From Micropterix aruncella (taxonomy: Eukaryota; Arthropoda; Insecta; Lepidoptera; Micropterigidae), in the NCBI GenBank assembly GCA_944548615.1, contig CALYMY010000063.1, positions 1 through 64,000 of the forward strand: a stretch of DNA of 64,000 nt, in the 5' to 3' direction. Below the pieces are notes generated by a model that saw only the letters and a list, made by a program, of their open reading frames with translations, did not search any database and was not told where the DNA came from. Position numbers and translations under genes: made by a program. Below, one piece after another: positions 10,347 to 19,198 of this stretch (position 1 is its first letter; every line of letters begins with the position of its first letter).

Positions 10347-10769
10347 AAAATTTGAAAATTCAAATTTCGAACCGACTGTCAGATTTGAAAATTCAAATTT
10401 CGAACCAACTGTCAAATTTGAAAATTCAAATTTCGAACCAACTGTCAGATTTGAAAATTCAAATTTCGAACCAACTGTCAGATTTGAAAATTCGAATTTC
10501 GATCCAACTGTCAAATTTGAAAATTCAAATTTCGAACCAACTGTCAGATTTGAAAATTCAAATTTCGAAACCAACTGTCAGATTTGAAAATTCGAATTTC
10601 GATCCAACTGTCAAATTTGAAAATTCAAATTTCGAACCAACTGTCAGATTTGAAAATTCAAATTTCGAACCAACTGTCAAATTTGAAAATTCAAATTTCG
10701 AACCAACTGTCAGATTTGAAAATTCAAATTTCGAACCAACTGTCAAATTTGAAAATTCAAATTTCGAAC
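10347..10769 (+). repeat. A satellite array (plus)
   Basis: About 12.8 A units. Near 10565 the phase changes by one base (TTCGAAACCAACTG). Two units carry TTCGAATTTCGATCC. Confidence 0.96.
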
Positions 10770-11007
10770 AAATCTGACAGTTGGTTCGAAATTTGAATTT
10801 TGAAATTTGACAGTTGGTTTGAAATTTGAATTTTCAAATCTGACAGTTGGTTCGAAATTTGAATTTTCACATCTGACAGTCGGTTCGAAATTTGAATTTT
10901 CAAATTTGACAGTTGGTTCGAAATTTGAATTTTCAAATCTGACAATTGGTTCGACATTTGAATTTTCAAATCTGACAGTCGGTTAGAAATTTGAATTTTC
11001 AAATTTT
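10770..11007 (-). repeat. A satellite array (minus), long-arm flip
   Basis: About 7 reverse A units after AAATCTGACAG; no spacer D follows. Confidence 0.95.
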
Positions 11008-11015
11008 ACATTTGG

Positions 11016-11519
11016 TGAAATTTGGTATAGGCATTCCATTATGATGGAAATTACTAAGTTCCACCATGACATGGCTGCTGCAATCAGGGTTGGCTCCCGA
11101 CGAGGGAACTCCTCAACGGTCAACCGTAGAGACGTGAAATTTGGTATAGGCATTCCATTATGATGGCAATTACTAAGTTCCATCATGACATGGCTGCTGC
11201 ACCTAGGGTTGGCTCCCGACGAGGGAACTCCTCAACGATCAATCGCAGAGACGTGAAATTTAGTATAGGCATTCCATTATGATGGCAATTACTAAGTTCC
11301 ACCATGACATGGCTGCTGCACCCAGGGTTGGCTCCCGACGAGGGAATTCCTCAACGGTCAACCGTAGAGACGTGAAATTTGGTATAGGCATTCCATTATG
11401 ATGGCAATTACTAAGTTACACCATGACATGGCTGCTGCACCCAGGGTTGCCTCCAGACGAGGGAACTCCTCAATGGTCAACCGTAGAGACGTGAAATTTG
11501 GTATAGACATTCCATTATT
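11016..11519 (+). repeat. B satellite array (plus)
   Basis: About 4.2 B units starting with the GCAATCAGGG variant, as at 2937, 4714 and 14273. Confidence 0.95.
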
Positions 11520-11533
11520 AATTATATATAATT
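11520..11533. repeat. B-array orientation switch, palindrome 6
   Basis: AATTATATATAATT with the standard flanks. Confidence 0.92.
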
Positions 11534-11967
11534 GGTATAGCCAACCCTGGGTGCAGCAGCCATATCATGGTGGAACTTAGTAATTGCCATCATAATGGAA
11601 TGCCTATACCAAATTTCACGTCTCTACGGGTAACCGTTGAGGAGTTCCCTCGTCGGGAGCCGACCCTGGGTGCAGCAGCCATGTCATGGTGGAACTTAGT
11701 AATTGCCATCATAATGGAATGCCTATACCAAATTTCACGTCTCTGCGGTTGACCGTTGAGGAGTTCCCTCGTCGGGAGCCAACCCTGGCTGCAGCAGCCA
11801 TGTCATGGTGGAACTTAGTAATTGCCATCATAATGGAATGCCTATACCAAATTTCACGTCTCTACGGTTGACCGTTGAGGAGTTCCCTCGTCGGGAGCCA
11901 ACCCTGGGTGCAGCAGCCATGTCATGGTGGAACTTAGTAATTGCCATCATAATGGAATGCCTATACC
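11534..11967 (-). repeat. B satellite array (minus)
   Basis: About 3.6 reverse B units, cut at GCCTATACC and fused straight to an A unit without the usual CCAAATGT linker. Confidence 0.95.
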
Positions 11968-12410
11968 GACTGTCAGATTTGAAAATTCAAATTTCGAACC
12001 AACTGTCAAATTTGAAATTTCAAATTTCGAACCAACTGTCAGATTTGAAAATTTAAATTTCGAACCAACTGTCACATTTGAAAATTCAAATTTCGAACCG
12101 ACTGTCAGATTTGAAAATTCAAATTTCGAACCGACTGTCAGATTTGAAAATTCAAATTTCGAACCAACTGTCAAATATGAAAATTTAAATTTCGAACCAA
12201 CTGTCAGATTTGAAAATTTGAATTTCGAACCAACTGTCAAATTTGAAAATTCAAATTTCGAACCAACTGTCAGATTTGAAAATTCAAATTTCGAACCAAC
12301 TGTCAAATTTGAAAATTCAAATTTCGAACCAACTGTCAGATTTGAAAATTCAAATTTCGAACCAACTGTCAAATTTGAAAATTCAAATTTCGAACCAACT
12401 GTCAGATTTG
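11968..12410 (+). repeat. A satellite array (plus)
   Basis: About 13.4 A units beginning GACTGTCAG at the fused junction. Confidence 0.96.
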
Positions 12411-12476
12411 TTCGAAATTTGAAGTTTCAAATCTGACAGTTGGTTCGAAATTCGAATTTTCAAATTTGACAGTTGG
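12411..12476 (-). repeat. A satellite stub, two inverted units
   Basis: Fifth short-stub flip; it has GAAGTTTCAAATC instead of GAATTTTCAAATC. Confidence 0.94.
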
Positions 12477-12625
12477 CGTGCGAATGCATGCCGTCGCAGT
12501 TGCGACGGCTGTTATATTGAAAGCAGCGCCAATGCTTATGGCAGTGGCGCACTAAGTATTAACATTTAGATTAATTAACAGTGCTATTACTACGTAACAG
12601 AGACGTATCAGACGACGTACGTAAC
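12477..12625. repeat. Spacer D, copy 5
   Basis: Same organisation as copy 1; hairpin at 12490-12509. Confidence 0.9.
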
Positions 12626-13374
12626 AGAGACGTGAAATTTCATATAGGCATTCTATTATGATGGCAATTACTAAGTTCCACCATGACATGGCTTCTGCAC
12701 CCAGGGTTGGCTCCCGACGAGGGAACTCCTCAACGGTCAACCGTAGAGACGTGAAATTTTGTATAGGCATTCCATAATGATGGCAATTATTAAGTTCCAC
12801 CATGACATGGCTGCTGCACCCAGGGTTGGCTCCCGACGAGGGAACTCCTCAACGGTAAACCGTAGAGACGTGAAATTTGGTATAGGCATTCCATTATGAT
12901 GGCAATTACTAAGTTCCACCATGACATGGCTGCTGCACCCAGGGTTGGCTCCCGACGAGGGAACTCCTCAACGGTCAACCGAAGAGACGTGAAATTTGGT
13001 ATAGGCATTCCATTATGATGGCAATTACTAAGTTCTACCATAACATGGCTGCTGCACCCAGGGTTGGCTCCCGACGAGGGAACTCCTCAACGGTCAACCG
13101 TAGAGACGTGAAATTTGGTATAGGCGTTCCATTATGATGGCAATTACTAAGTTCCACCATGATATGGCTGCTGCACCCAGGGTTGGCTCCCGACGAGGGA
13201 ACTCCTCAACGGTCAACCGTAGAGACGTGAAATTTGGTATAGGCGTTCCATTATGATGGCAATTACTAAGTTCCACCATGACATGGCTGCTGCACCCAGG
13301 GTTGCCTCCAGACGAGGGAACTCCTCAATGGTCAACCGTAGAGACGTGAAATTTGGTATAGACATTCCATTATT
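12626..13374 (+). repeat. B satellite array (plus)
   Basis: About 6.3 B units, ending with the diverged switch-proximal variant. Confidence 0.95.
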
Positions 13375-13388
13375 AATTATATATAATT
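13375..13388. repeat. B-array orientation switch, palindrome 7
   Basis: AATTATATATAATT with the standard flanks. Confidence 0.92.
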
Positions 13389-13592
13389 GGTATAGCCAAC
13401 CCTGGGTGCAGCAGCCATATCGTGGTGGAACTTAGTAATTGCCATCATAATGGAACGCCTATACCAAATTTCACGTCTCTACGGTTGACCGTTGAGGAGT
13501 TCCCTCGTCGGGAGCCAACCCTGGGTGCAGCAGCCATGTCATGGTGGAACTTAGTAATTGCCATCATAATGGAATGCCTATACCAAATTTCA
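13389..13592 (-). repeat. B satellite array (minus), short
   Basis: About 1.7 reverse B units, then an expanded linker CCACATTATGT, 3 bp longer than at 10339. Confidence 0.95.
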
Positions 13593-13603
13593 CCACATTA
13601 TGT

Positions 13604-14026
13604 AAAATTTGAAAATTCAAATTTCGAACCGACTGTCAGATTTGAAAATTCAAATTTCGAACCAACTGTCAAATTTGAAAATTCAAATTTCGAACCAACT
13701 GTCAGATTTGAAAATTCAAATTTCGAACCAACTGTCAGATTTGAAAATTCGAATTTCGATCCAACTGTCAAATTTGAAAATTCAAATTTCGAACCAACTG
13801 TCAGATTTGAAAATTCAAATTTCGAAACCAACTGTCAGATTTTAAAATTCGAATTTCGATCCAACTGTCAAATTTGAAAATTCAAATTTCGAACCAACTG
13901 TCAGATTTGAAAATTCAAATTTCGAACCAACTGTCAAATTTGAAAATTCAAATTTCGAACCAACTGTCAGATTTGAAAATTCAAATTTCGAACCAACTGT
14001 CAAATTTGAAAATTCAAATTTCGAAC
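13604..14026 (+). repeat. A satellite array (plus)
   Basis: About 12.8 A units, a copy of 10347-10769 offset by 3,257 bp, with the same one-base phase change (near 13825). Confidence 0.96.
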
Positions 14027-14264
14027 AAATCTGACAGTTGGTTAAAAATTTGAATTTTGAAATTTGACAGTTGGTTTGAAATTTGAATTTTCAAATCTGA
14101 CAGTTGGTTCGAAATTTGAATTTTCACATCTGACAGTCGGTTCGAAATTTGAATTTTCAAATTTGACAGTTGGTTCGAAATTTGAATTTTCAAATCTGAC
14201 AGTTGGTTCGAAATTTGAATTTTCAAATCTGACAGTCGGTTAGAAATTTGAATTTTCAAATTTT
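14027..14264 (-). repeat. A satellite array (minus), long-arm flip
   Basis: About 7 reverse A units. The first has GGTTAAAAATTTG in place of GGTTCGAAATTTG. Confidence 0.95.
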
Positions 14265-14272
14265 ACATTTGG

Positions 14273-14776
14273 TGAAATTTGGTATAGGCATTCCATTATG
14301 ATGGAAATTACTAAGTTCCACCATGACATGGCTGCTGCAATCAGGGTTGGCTCCCGACGAGGGAACTCCTCAACGGTCAACCGTAGAGACGTGAAATTTG
14401 GTATAGGCATTCCATTATGATGGCAATTACTAAGTTCCATCATGACATGGCTGCTGCACCCAGGGTTGGCTCCCGACGAGGGAACTCCTCAACGGTCAAC
14501 CGCAGAGACGTGAAATTTAGTATAGGCATTCCATTATGATGGCAATTACTAAGTTCCACCATGACATGGCTGCTGCACCCAGGGTTGGCTCCCGACGAGG
14601 GAATTCCTCAACGGTCAACCGTAGAGACGTGAAATTTGGTATAGGCATTCCATTATGATGGCAATTACTAAGTTCCACCATGACATGGCTGCTGCACCCA
14701 GGGTTGCCTCCAGACGAGGGAACTCCTCAATGGTCAACCGTAGAGACGTGAAATTTGGTATAGACATTCCATTATT
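14273..14776 (+). repeat. B satellite array (plus)
   Basis: About 4.2 B units; copy of 11016-11519. Confidence 0.95.
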
Positions 14777-14790
14777 AATTATATATAATT
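14777..14790. repeat. B-array orientation switch, palindrome 8
   Basis: AATTATATATAATT; the last orientation switch in the window. Confidence 0.92.
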
Positions 14791-15224
14791 GGTATAGCCA
14801 ACCCTGGGTGCAGCAGCCATATCATGGTGGAACTTAGTAATTGCCATCATAATGGAATGCCTATACCAAATTTCACGTCTCTACGGGTAACCGTTGAGGA
14901 GTTCCCTCGTCGGGAGCCGACCCTGGGTGCAGCAGCCATGTCATGGTGGAACTTAGTAATTGCCATCATAATGGAATGCCTATACCAAATTTCACGTCTC
15001 TGCGGTTGACCGTTGAGGAGTTCCCTCGTCGGGAGCCAACCCTGGCTGCAGCAGCCATGTCATGGTGGAACTTAGTAATTGCCATCATAATGGAATGCCT
15101 ATACCAAATTTCACGTCTCTACGGTTGACCGTTGAGGAGTTCCCTCGTCGGGAGCCAACCCTGGGTGCAGCAACCATGTCATGGTGGAACTTAGTAATTG
15201 CCATCATAATGGAATGCCTATACC
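14791..15224 (-). repeat. B satellite array (minus)
   Basis: About 3.6 reverse B units, fused at TATACC to an A unit exactly as at 11967, so the fusion was duplicated. Confidence 0.95.
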
Positions 15225-15700
15225 GACTGTCAGATTTGAAAATTCAAATTTCGAACCAACTGTCAAATTTGAAAATTCAAATTTCGAACCAACTGTCAGA
15301 TTTGAAAATTCAAATTTCGAACCAACTGTCACATTTGAAAATTCAAATTTCGAACCGACTGTCAGATTTGAAAATTCAAATTTCGAACCAACAGTCAAAT
15401 TTGAAAATTCAAATTTCGAACCAACTGTCAGATTTGAAAATTCAAATTTCGAACCAACTGTCAAATATGAAAATTTAAATTTCGAACCAACTGTCAGATT
15501 TGAAAATTTGAATTTCGAACCAACTGTCAAATTTGAAAATTCAAATTTCGAAACAACTGTCAGATTTGAAAATTCAAATTTCGAACCAACTGTCAAATTT
15601 GAAAATTCAAATTTCGAACCAACTGTCAGATTTGAAAATTCAAATTTCGAACCAACTGTCAAATTTGAAAATTCAAATTTCGAACCAACTGTCAGATTTG
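15225..15700 (+). repeat. A satellite array (plus)
   Basis: About 14.4 A units; the last plus A array in the window. Confidence 0.96.
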
Positions 15701-15766
15701 TTCGAAATTTGAATTTTCAAATCTGACAGTTGGTTCGAAATTCGAATTTTCAAATTTGACAGTTGG
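15701..15766 (-). repeat. A satellite stub, two inverted units
   Basis: Sixth and last short-stub flip. No A tandem array occurs after this point. Confidence 0.94.
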
Positions 15767-15915
15767 CGTGCGAATGCATGCCGTCGCAGTTGCGACGGCT
15801 GTTATATTGAAAGCAGCGCCAATGCTTATGGCAGTGGCGCACTAAGTATTAACATTTAGATTAATTAACAGTGCTATTACTACGTAACAGAGACGTATCA
15901 GACGACGTACGTAAC
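15767..15915. repeat. Spacer D, copy 6
   Basis: Last copy; hairpin at 15780-15799. Confidence 0.9.
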
Positions 15916-17091
15916 AGAGACGTGAAATTTCATATAGGCATTCTATTATGATGGCAATTACTAAGTTCCACCATGACATGGCTTCTGCACCCAGGGTTGG
16001 CTCCCGACGAGGGAACTCCTCAACGGTCAACCGTAGAGACGTGAAATTTTGTATAGGCATTCCATAATGATGGCAATTATTAAGTTCCACCATGACATGG
16101 CTGCTGCACCCAGGGTTGGCTCCCGACGAGGGAACTCCTCAACGGTCAACCGTAGAGACGTGAAATTTGGTATAGGCATTCCATTATGATGGCAATTACT
16201 AAGTTCCACCATGACATGGCTGCTGCACCCAGGGTTGGCTCCCGACGAGGGAACTTCTCAATGGTCAACCGTAGAGACGTGAAATTTGGTATAGGCATTC
16301 CATTATGATGGCAATTACTAAGTTCCACTATGACATGGCTGCTGCACCCAGGGTTGGCTCCCGACGAGGGAACTCCTCAACGGTCAACCGTAGAGACGTG
16401 AAATTTGGTATAGGCATTCCATTATGATGGCAATTACTAAGTTCCACCATGACATGGCTGCTGCACCCAGGGTTGGCTCCCGACGAGGGAACTCCTCAAC
16501 GGTCAACCGTAGAGACGTGAAATTTGGTATAGGCATTCCATTATGATGGCAATTACTAAGTTCCACCATGACATGGCTGCTGCACCCAGGGTTGGCTCCC
16601 GACGAGGGAACTCCTCAACGATCAACCGTAGAGACGTGAAATTTGGTATAGGCATTCCATTATGATGGCAATTACTAAGTTCCACCATGACATGGCTGCT
16701 GCACCCAGGGTTGGCTCCCGACGAGGGAACTCCTCAACGGTCAACCGTAGAGACGTGAAATTTGGTATAGGCATTCCATTATGACGGCAATTTCTAAGTT
16801 CCACCATGACATCGCTGCTGCACCCAGGGTTGGCTCCCGACGAGGGAACTCCTCAACGGTCAACCGTAGAGACGTGAAATTTGGTATAGGCATTCCATTA
16901 TGATGGCAATTACTAAGTTCCACCATGACATGGCTGCTGCACCCAGGGTTGGCTCCCGACGAGGGAACTCCTCAACGGTCAACCGTAGAGACGTGAAATT
17001 TGGTATAGGTATTCCATTATGATGGCAATTACTAAGTTCCACCATGACATGGCTGCTGCACCCAGGGTTGGCTCCCGACGAGGGAACTCCT
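15916..17091 (+). repeat. B satellite array (plus), transition to HOR
   Basis: About 9.9 B units with no orientation switch. Variants here match the arrays in the downstream HOR: AACTTCTCAATGG, CAACGATCAACC, ATGACGGCAATTTC followed by ACATCGCTGC, in that order. It ends GACGAGGGAACTCCT and meets the first C monomer. Confidence 0.96.
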
Positions 17092-17633
17092 GAACATAGA
17101 AATTGTTATGAATAAATGTCATTTTTCGAAAAAGACCGTGATAGAGTAAATCAAACGCGTTACGGTGTTTGGGCAGAACGAAGGCCTTTGAAATCTCTAC
17201 GAAATGGCATTTTCGAAATTTTGACATTTTGAAATTTTTTATATAAACTTTCATTTTGAACATAGAAATTGTTATGAAAAAATCACATTTTTCGAAATAA
17301 ATCGAGATAGAGTAAACCTACCGCGTTGCGGTCTTTGGCGAGATCGACACCCCGCTTAAGCTCTACAAAATGGCATTTTTGAAATTTTGATATTTTGAAA
17401 ATTATTATATAAACTTTCATTTTGAACTTGGAAATTATTATGAAAAAATCACATTTTTCGAAATAAATCGAGATAGAGTAAACCTAACGCGTTACGGTGT
17501 TCGGACAGAACGAAGGCCTTTGAAATCTCTACGAAATGGCATTTTCGAAATTTTGACATTTTGAATTTTTTTATATAAACTTTCATTTTGAACATAGACA
17601 TTGTTATGAAAAAATCACATTTTTCGAAATAAA
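17092..17633 (+). repeat. C satellite, three 166-bp monomers plus partial
   Basis: Monomers at 17092-17257, 17258-17423 and 17424-17589 and a 44-bp fragment at 17590-17633. Each starts GAACATAG or GAACTTGG, then ATTNTTATGAA, CATTTTTCGAAA, GATAGAGTAAA and CGCGTT[A/G]CGGT, and ends in TATATAAACTTTCATTTT. Monomers 1 and 3 resemble each other (CAGAACGAAGGCCTTTGAAA); monomer 2 differs in the middle (GCGAGATCGACACCCCGC). No open frame of note. The same array starts every HOR unit. Confidence 0.95.
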
Positions 17634-17646
17634 TTGGCTCCCGACG
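17634..17646 (+). repeat. 13-bp B remnant between C array and core
   Basis: TTGGCTCCCGACG equals 13 bases of the B unit. The same B position resumes after the core as GACGAGGGAACTCCT at 18351, so the core lies inside a B monomer with GACG on both sides. Confidence 0.85.
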
Positions 17647-17649
17647 TTT

Positions 17650-17684
17650 GAGGGCTATTGCGCTAAAAGGCATCAATAGTCCTC
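17650..17684. other. Stem-loop at left end of the core
   Basis: Arms GAGGGCTATTG (17650-17660) and CAATAGTCCTC (17674-17684) pair over 11 bp with one G-T wobble; the loop is 13 nt. It lies 3 bp inside the left edge of the inserted core. It recurs in every HOR unit, 149 bp before the TTGATTTATCG landmark. Confidence 0.75.
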
Positions 17685-17822
17685 CCTGTTTATTATTATC
17701 TAATAGAGTTTTGCTTTGCGCATCTAACGCTTCTTTTAATTTTCAAATCTGATTAATATTAACGGAATTATAGACGATTTAATATCTGTATAGGTATATT
17801 GATTTATCGATTTAACGGTTTT

Positions 17823-17836
17823 GTTTCCATAGTAAC
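17823..17836. promoter_or_regulatory. X-box-like (RFX-type) palindrome 1
   Basis: GTTTCCATAGTAAC fits the RFX X-box pattern RYYNYY-N(1-3)-RRNRAC, with half-sites GTTTCC and AGTAAC and a 2-nt spacer. It lies 731 bp from the start of each three-monomer HOR unit (565 bp in the two shortened units at 56087 and 60849). Function is inferred from motif only. Confidence 0.45.
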
Positions 17837-17891
17837 GAGCTCAGGCGGTGGCCCGACTCGCAATAGAATATTTATCGATTTAACGATTTCT

Positions 17892-17905
17892 GTTTCTATG
17901 GTAAC
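17892..17905. promoter_or_regulatory. X-box-like (RFX-type) palindrome 2
   Basis: GTTTCTATGGTAAC, a second match to the X-box pattern, 69 bp from the first. Its reverse complement GTTACCATAGAAAC is close to published RFX motifs. A third, degraded version (GTTTTCAATAGTAGC) lies at 17957-17971. Confidence 0.45.
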
Positions 17906-18191
17906 TTCAGCCCTCGTCATACTTGCGAAAGTTTATTTATCGATTTTACGATTTTTGTTTTCAATAGTAGCGATCCGAGCCAAGGGAGTTTTAGTATTTT
18001 TCCCGCGGCTTCGTTTAATAAATTAAATATTATATTCTTTATTTTATCATATACACACAAGCGAGGTGTCAAAAGATAGGGTTTTAGAACGCTTTTCATT
18101 TCATTGCTTCTGCTTTTTATCTCGTCTTCTTCTTCTTCTATAATTACTTTTCAATACTATTTAATCTGTGCTTTTTCATTTTCATTTTCAG

Positions 18192-18338
18192 TGCCTTTGA
18201 TCAACGAGAAGAGACAATATGGAGACCACAGAAATAGAAGTGCCGTTTCGGAATTTCGAAGAAATACCGGAACGAGCCAGAGATATTGCCCGCGAGGCGT
18301 TAAACGAATTAAAAGGAGTAAACAACCTACGGAAAGAG
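18192..18338 (+). pseudogene. Captured exon fragment, copy 1 (40 codons)
   Basis: The sequence shows a pyrimidine-rich tract ending TTTTCAG at 18191, a 27-nt leader, an ATG at 18219 with A at -3 and G at +4, 40 codons, and a splice donor GAG|GTACGT at 18338/18339. The coding part is 120 bp, so the exon would end in phase 0. The peptide starts METTEIEVPF and ends NNLRKE; it is rich in Glu, Arg and Lys and likely helical. I do not recognise the family. If unspliced, the frame runs 16 more codons into the B satellite and stops at TGA 18387-18389 (56 residues in all). Only 12 bp of the following intron survive, so this is a gene fragment, not a working gene. A leader of an unknown repeat-borne transcript is the alternative. 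Confidence 0.65.
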
Positions 18339-19198
18339 GTACGTGACAAGGACGAGGGAACTCCTCAACGGTCAACCGTAGAGACGTGAAATTTGGTATA
18401 GGCATTCCATTATGATGGCAATTACTAAGTTCCACCATGACATGGCTGCTGCACCCAGGGTTGGCTCCCGACGAGGGAACTTCTCAATGGTCAACCGTAG
18501 AGACGTGAAATTTGGTATAGGCATTCCATTATGATGGCAATTACTAAGTTCCACTATGACATGGCTGCTGCACCCAGGGTTGGCTCCCGACGAGGGAACT
18601 CCTCAACGGTCAACCGTAGAGACGTGAAATTTGGTATAGGCATTCCATTATGATGGCAATTACTAAGTTCCACCATGACATGGCTGCTGCACCCAGGGTT
18701 GGCTCCCGACGAGGGAACTCCTCAACGGTCAACCGTAGAGACGTGAAATTTGGTATAGGCATTCCATTATGATGGCAATTACTAAGTTCCACCATGACAT
18801 GGCTGCTGCACCCAGGGTTGGCTCCCGACGAGGGAACTTCTCAACGGTCAACCGTAGAGACGTGAAATTTGGTATAGGCATTCCATTATGATGGCAATTA
18901 CTAAGTTCCACCATGACATGGCTGCTGCACCCAGGGTTGGCTCCCGACGAGGGAACTCCTCAACGGTCAACCGTAGAGACGTGAAATTTGGTATAGGCAT
19001 TCCATTATGATGGCAATTACTAAGTTCCACCATGACATGGCTGCTGCACCCAGGGTTGGCTCCCGACGAGGGAACTCCTCAACGGTCAACCGTAGAGACG
19101 TGAAATTTGGTATAGGCATTCCATTATGATGGCAATTACTAAGTTCCACCATGACATGGCTGCTGCACCCAGGGTTGGCTCCCGACGAGGGAACTCCT

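Larger units (their letters stand above)
17647..18350 (+). repeat. 704-bp non-satellite core, HOR unit 1
   Basis: The only sequence of the HOR unit not made of tandem satellite. In order: a hairpin at 17650-17684; AT-rich sequence; three degenerate repeats of about 65-68 bp starting TTTATCGATTT at 17803, 17871 and 17936, carrying X-box-like palindromes; an AT-rich stretch; a pyrimidine-rich tract ending in TTTTCAG at 18191; a 147-bp exon; and 12 bp of apparent intron. It carries 21 complete copies in the window. I read it as the 5' part of a host gene or of a mobile element captured by the satellite; I do not recognise which. Short frames inside it (for example 17799-18026) have no family features. 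Confidence 0.8.
17092..19198 (+). repeat. HOR unit 1 (2,107 bp; 7 B copies)
   Basis: C array, core, then seven B units from 18351. The second B unit carries AACTTCTCAATGG and CCACTATGAC, a marker kept in the second position of most HOR units. The fourth has CTTCTCAACGG. Confidence 0.95.

Noticed and set aside
16384..17045. Series of 60-61-residue frames starting MVELSNCHHNG on the minus strand
   Set aside because: They recur every 119 bp because of the B repeat. 119 is not a multiple of 3, and each overlaps the next in another frame.
17092..17633. CENP-B box in the C monomer
   Set aside because: No stretch fits NTTCGNNNNANNCGGGN; TTCGAAA motifs lack the CGGG half.
17449..17676. 75-residue minus-strand frame starting MMPFSAIAL, and the 94-residue frames starting MFKMKVYIKN
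   Set aside because: They cross C monomers and B or core junctions, with low-complexity Lys, Phe and Ile content and no family features.
17799..18026. 75-residue plus-strand frame, the 60-residue minus frame opposite it, and the 80-residue frame at 18104
   Set aside because: They lie in AT-rich intron-like sequence. The last reads through the splice acceptor in a different frame from the exon's ATG.
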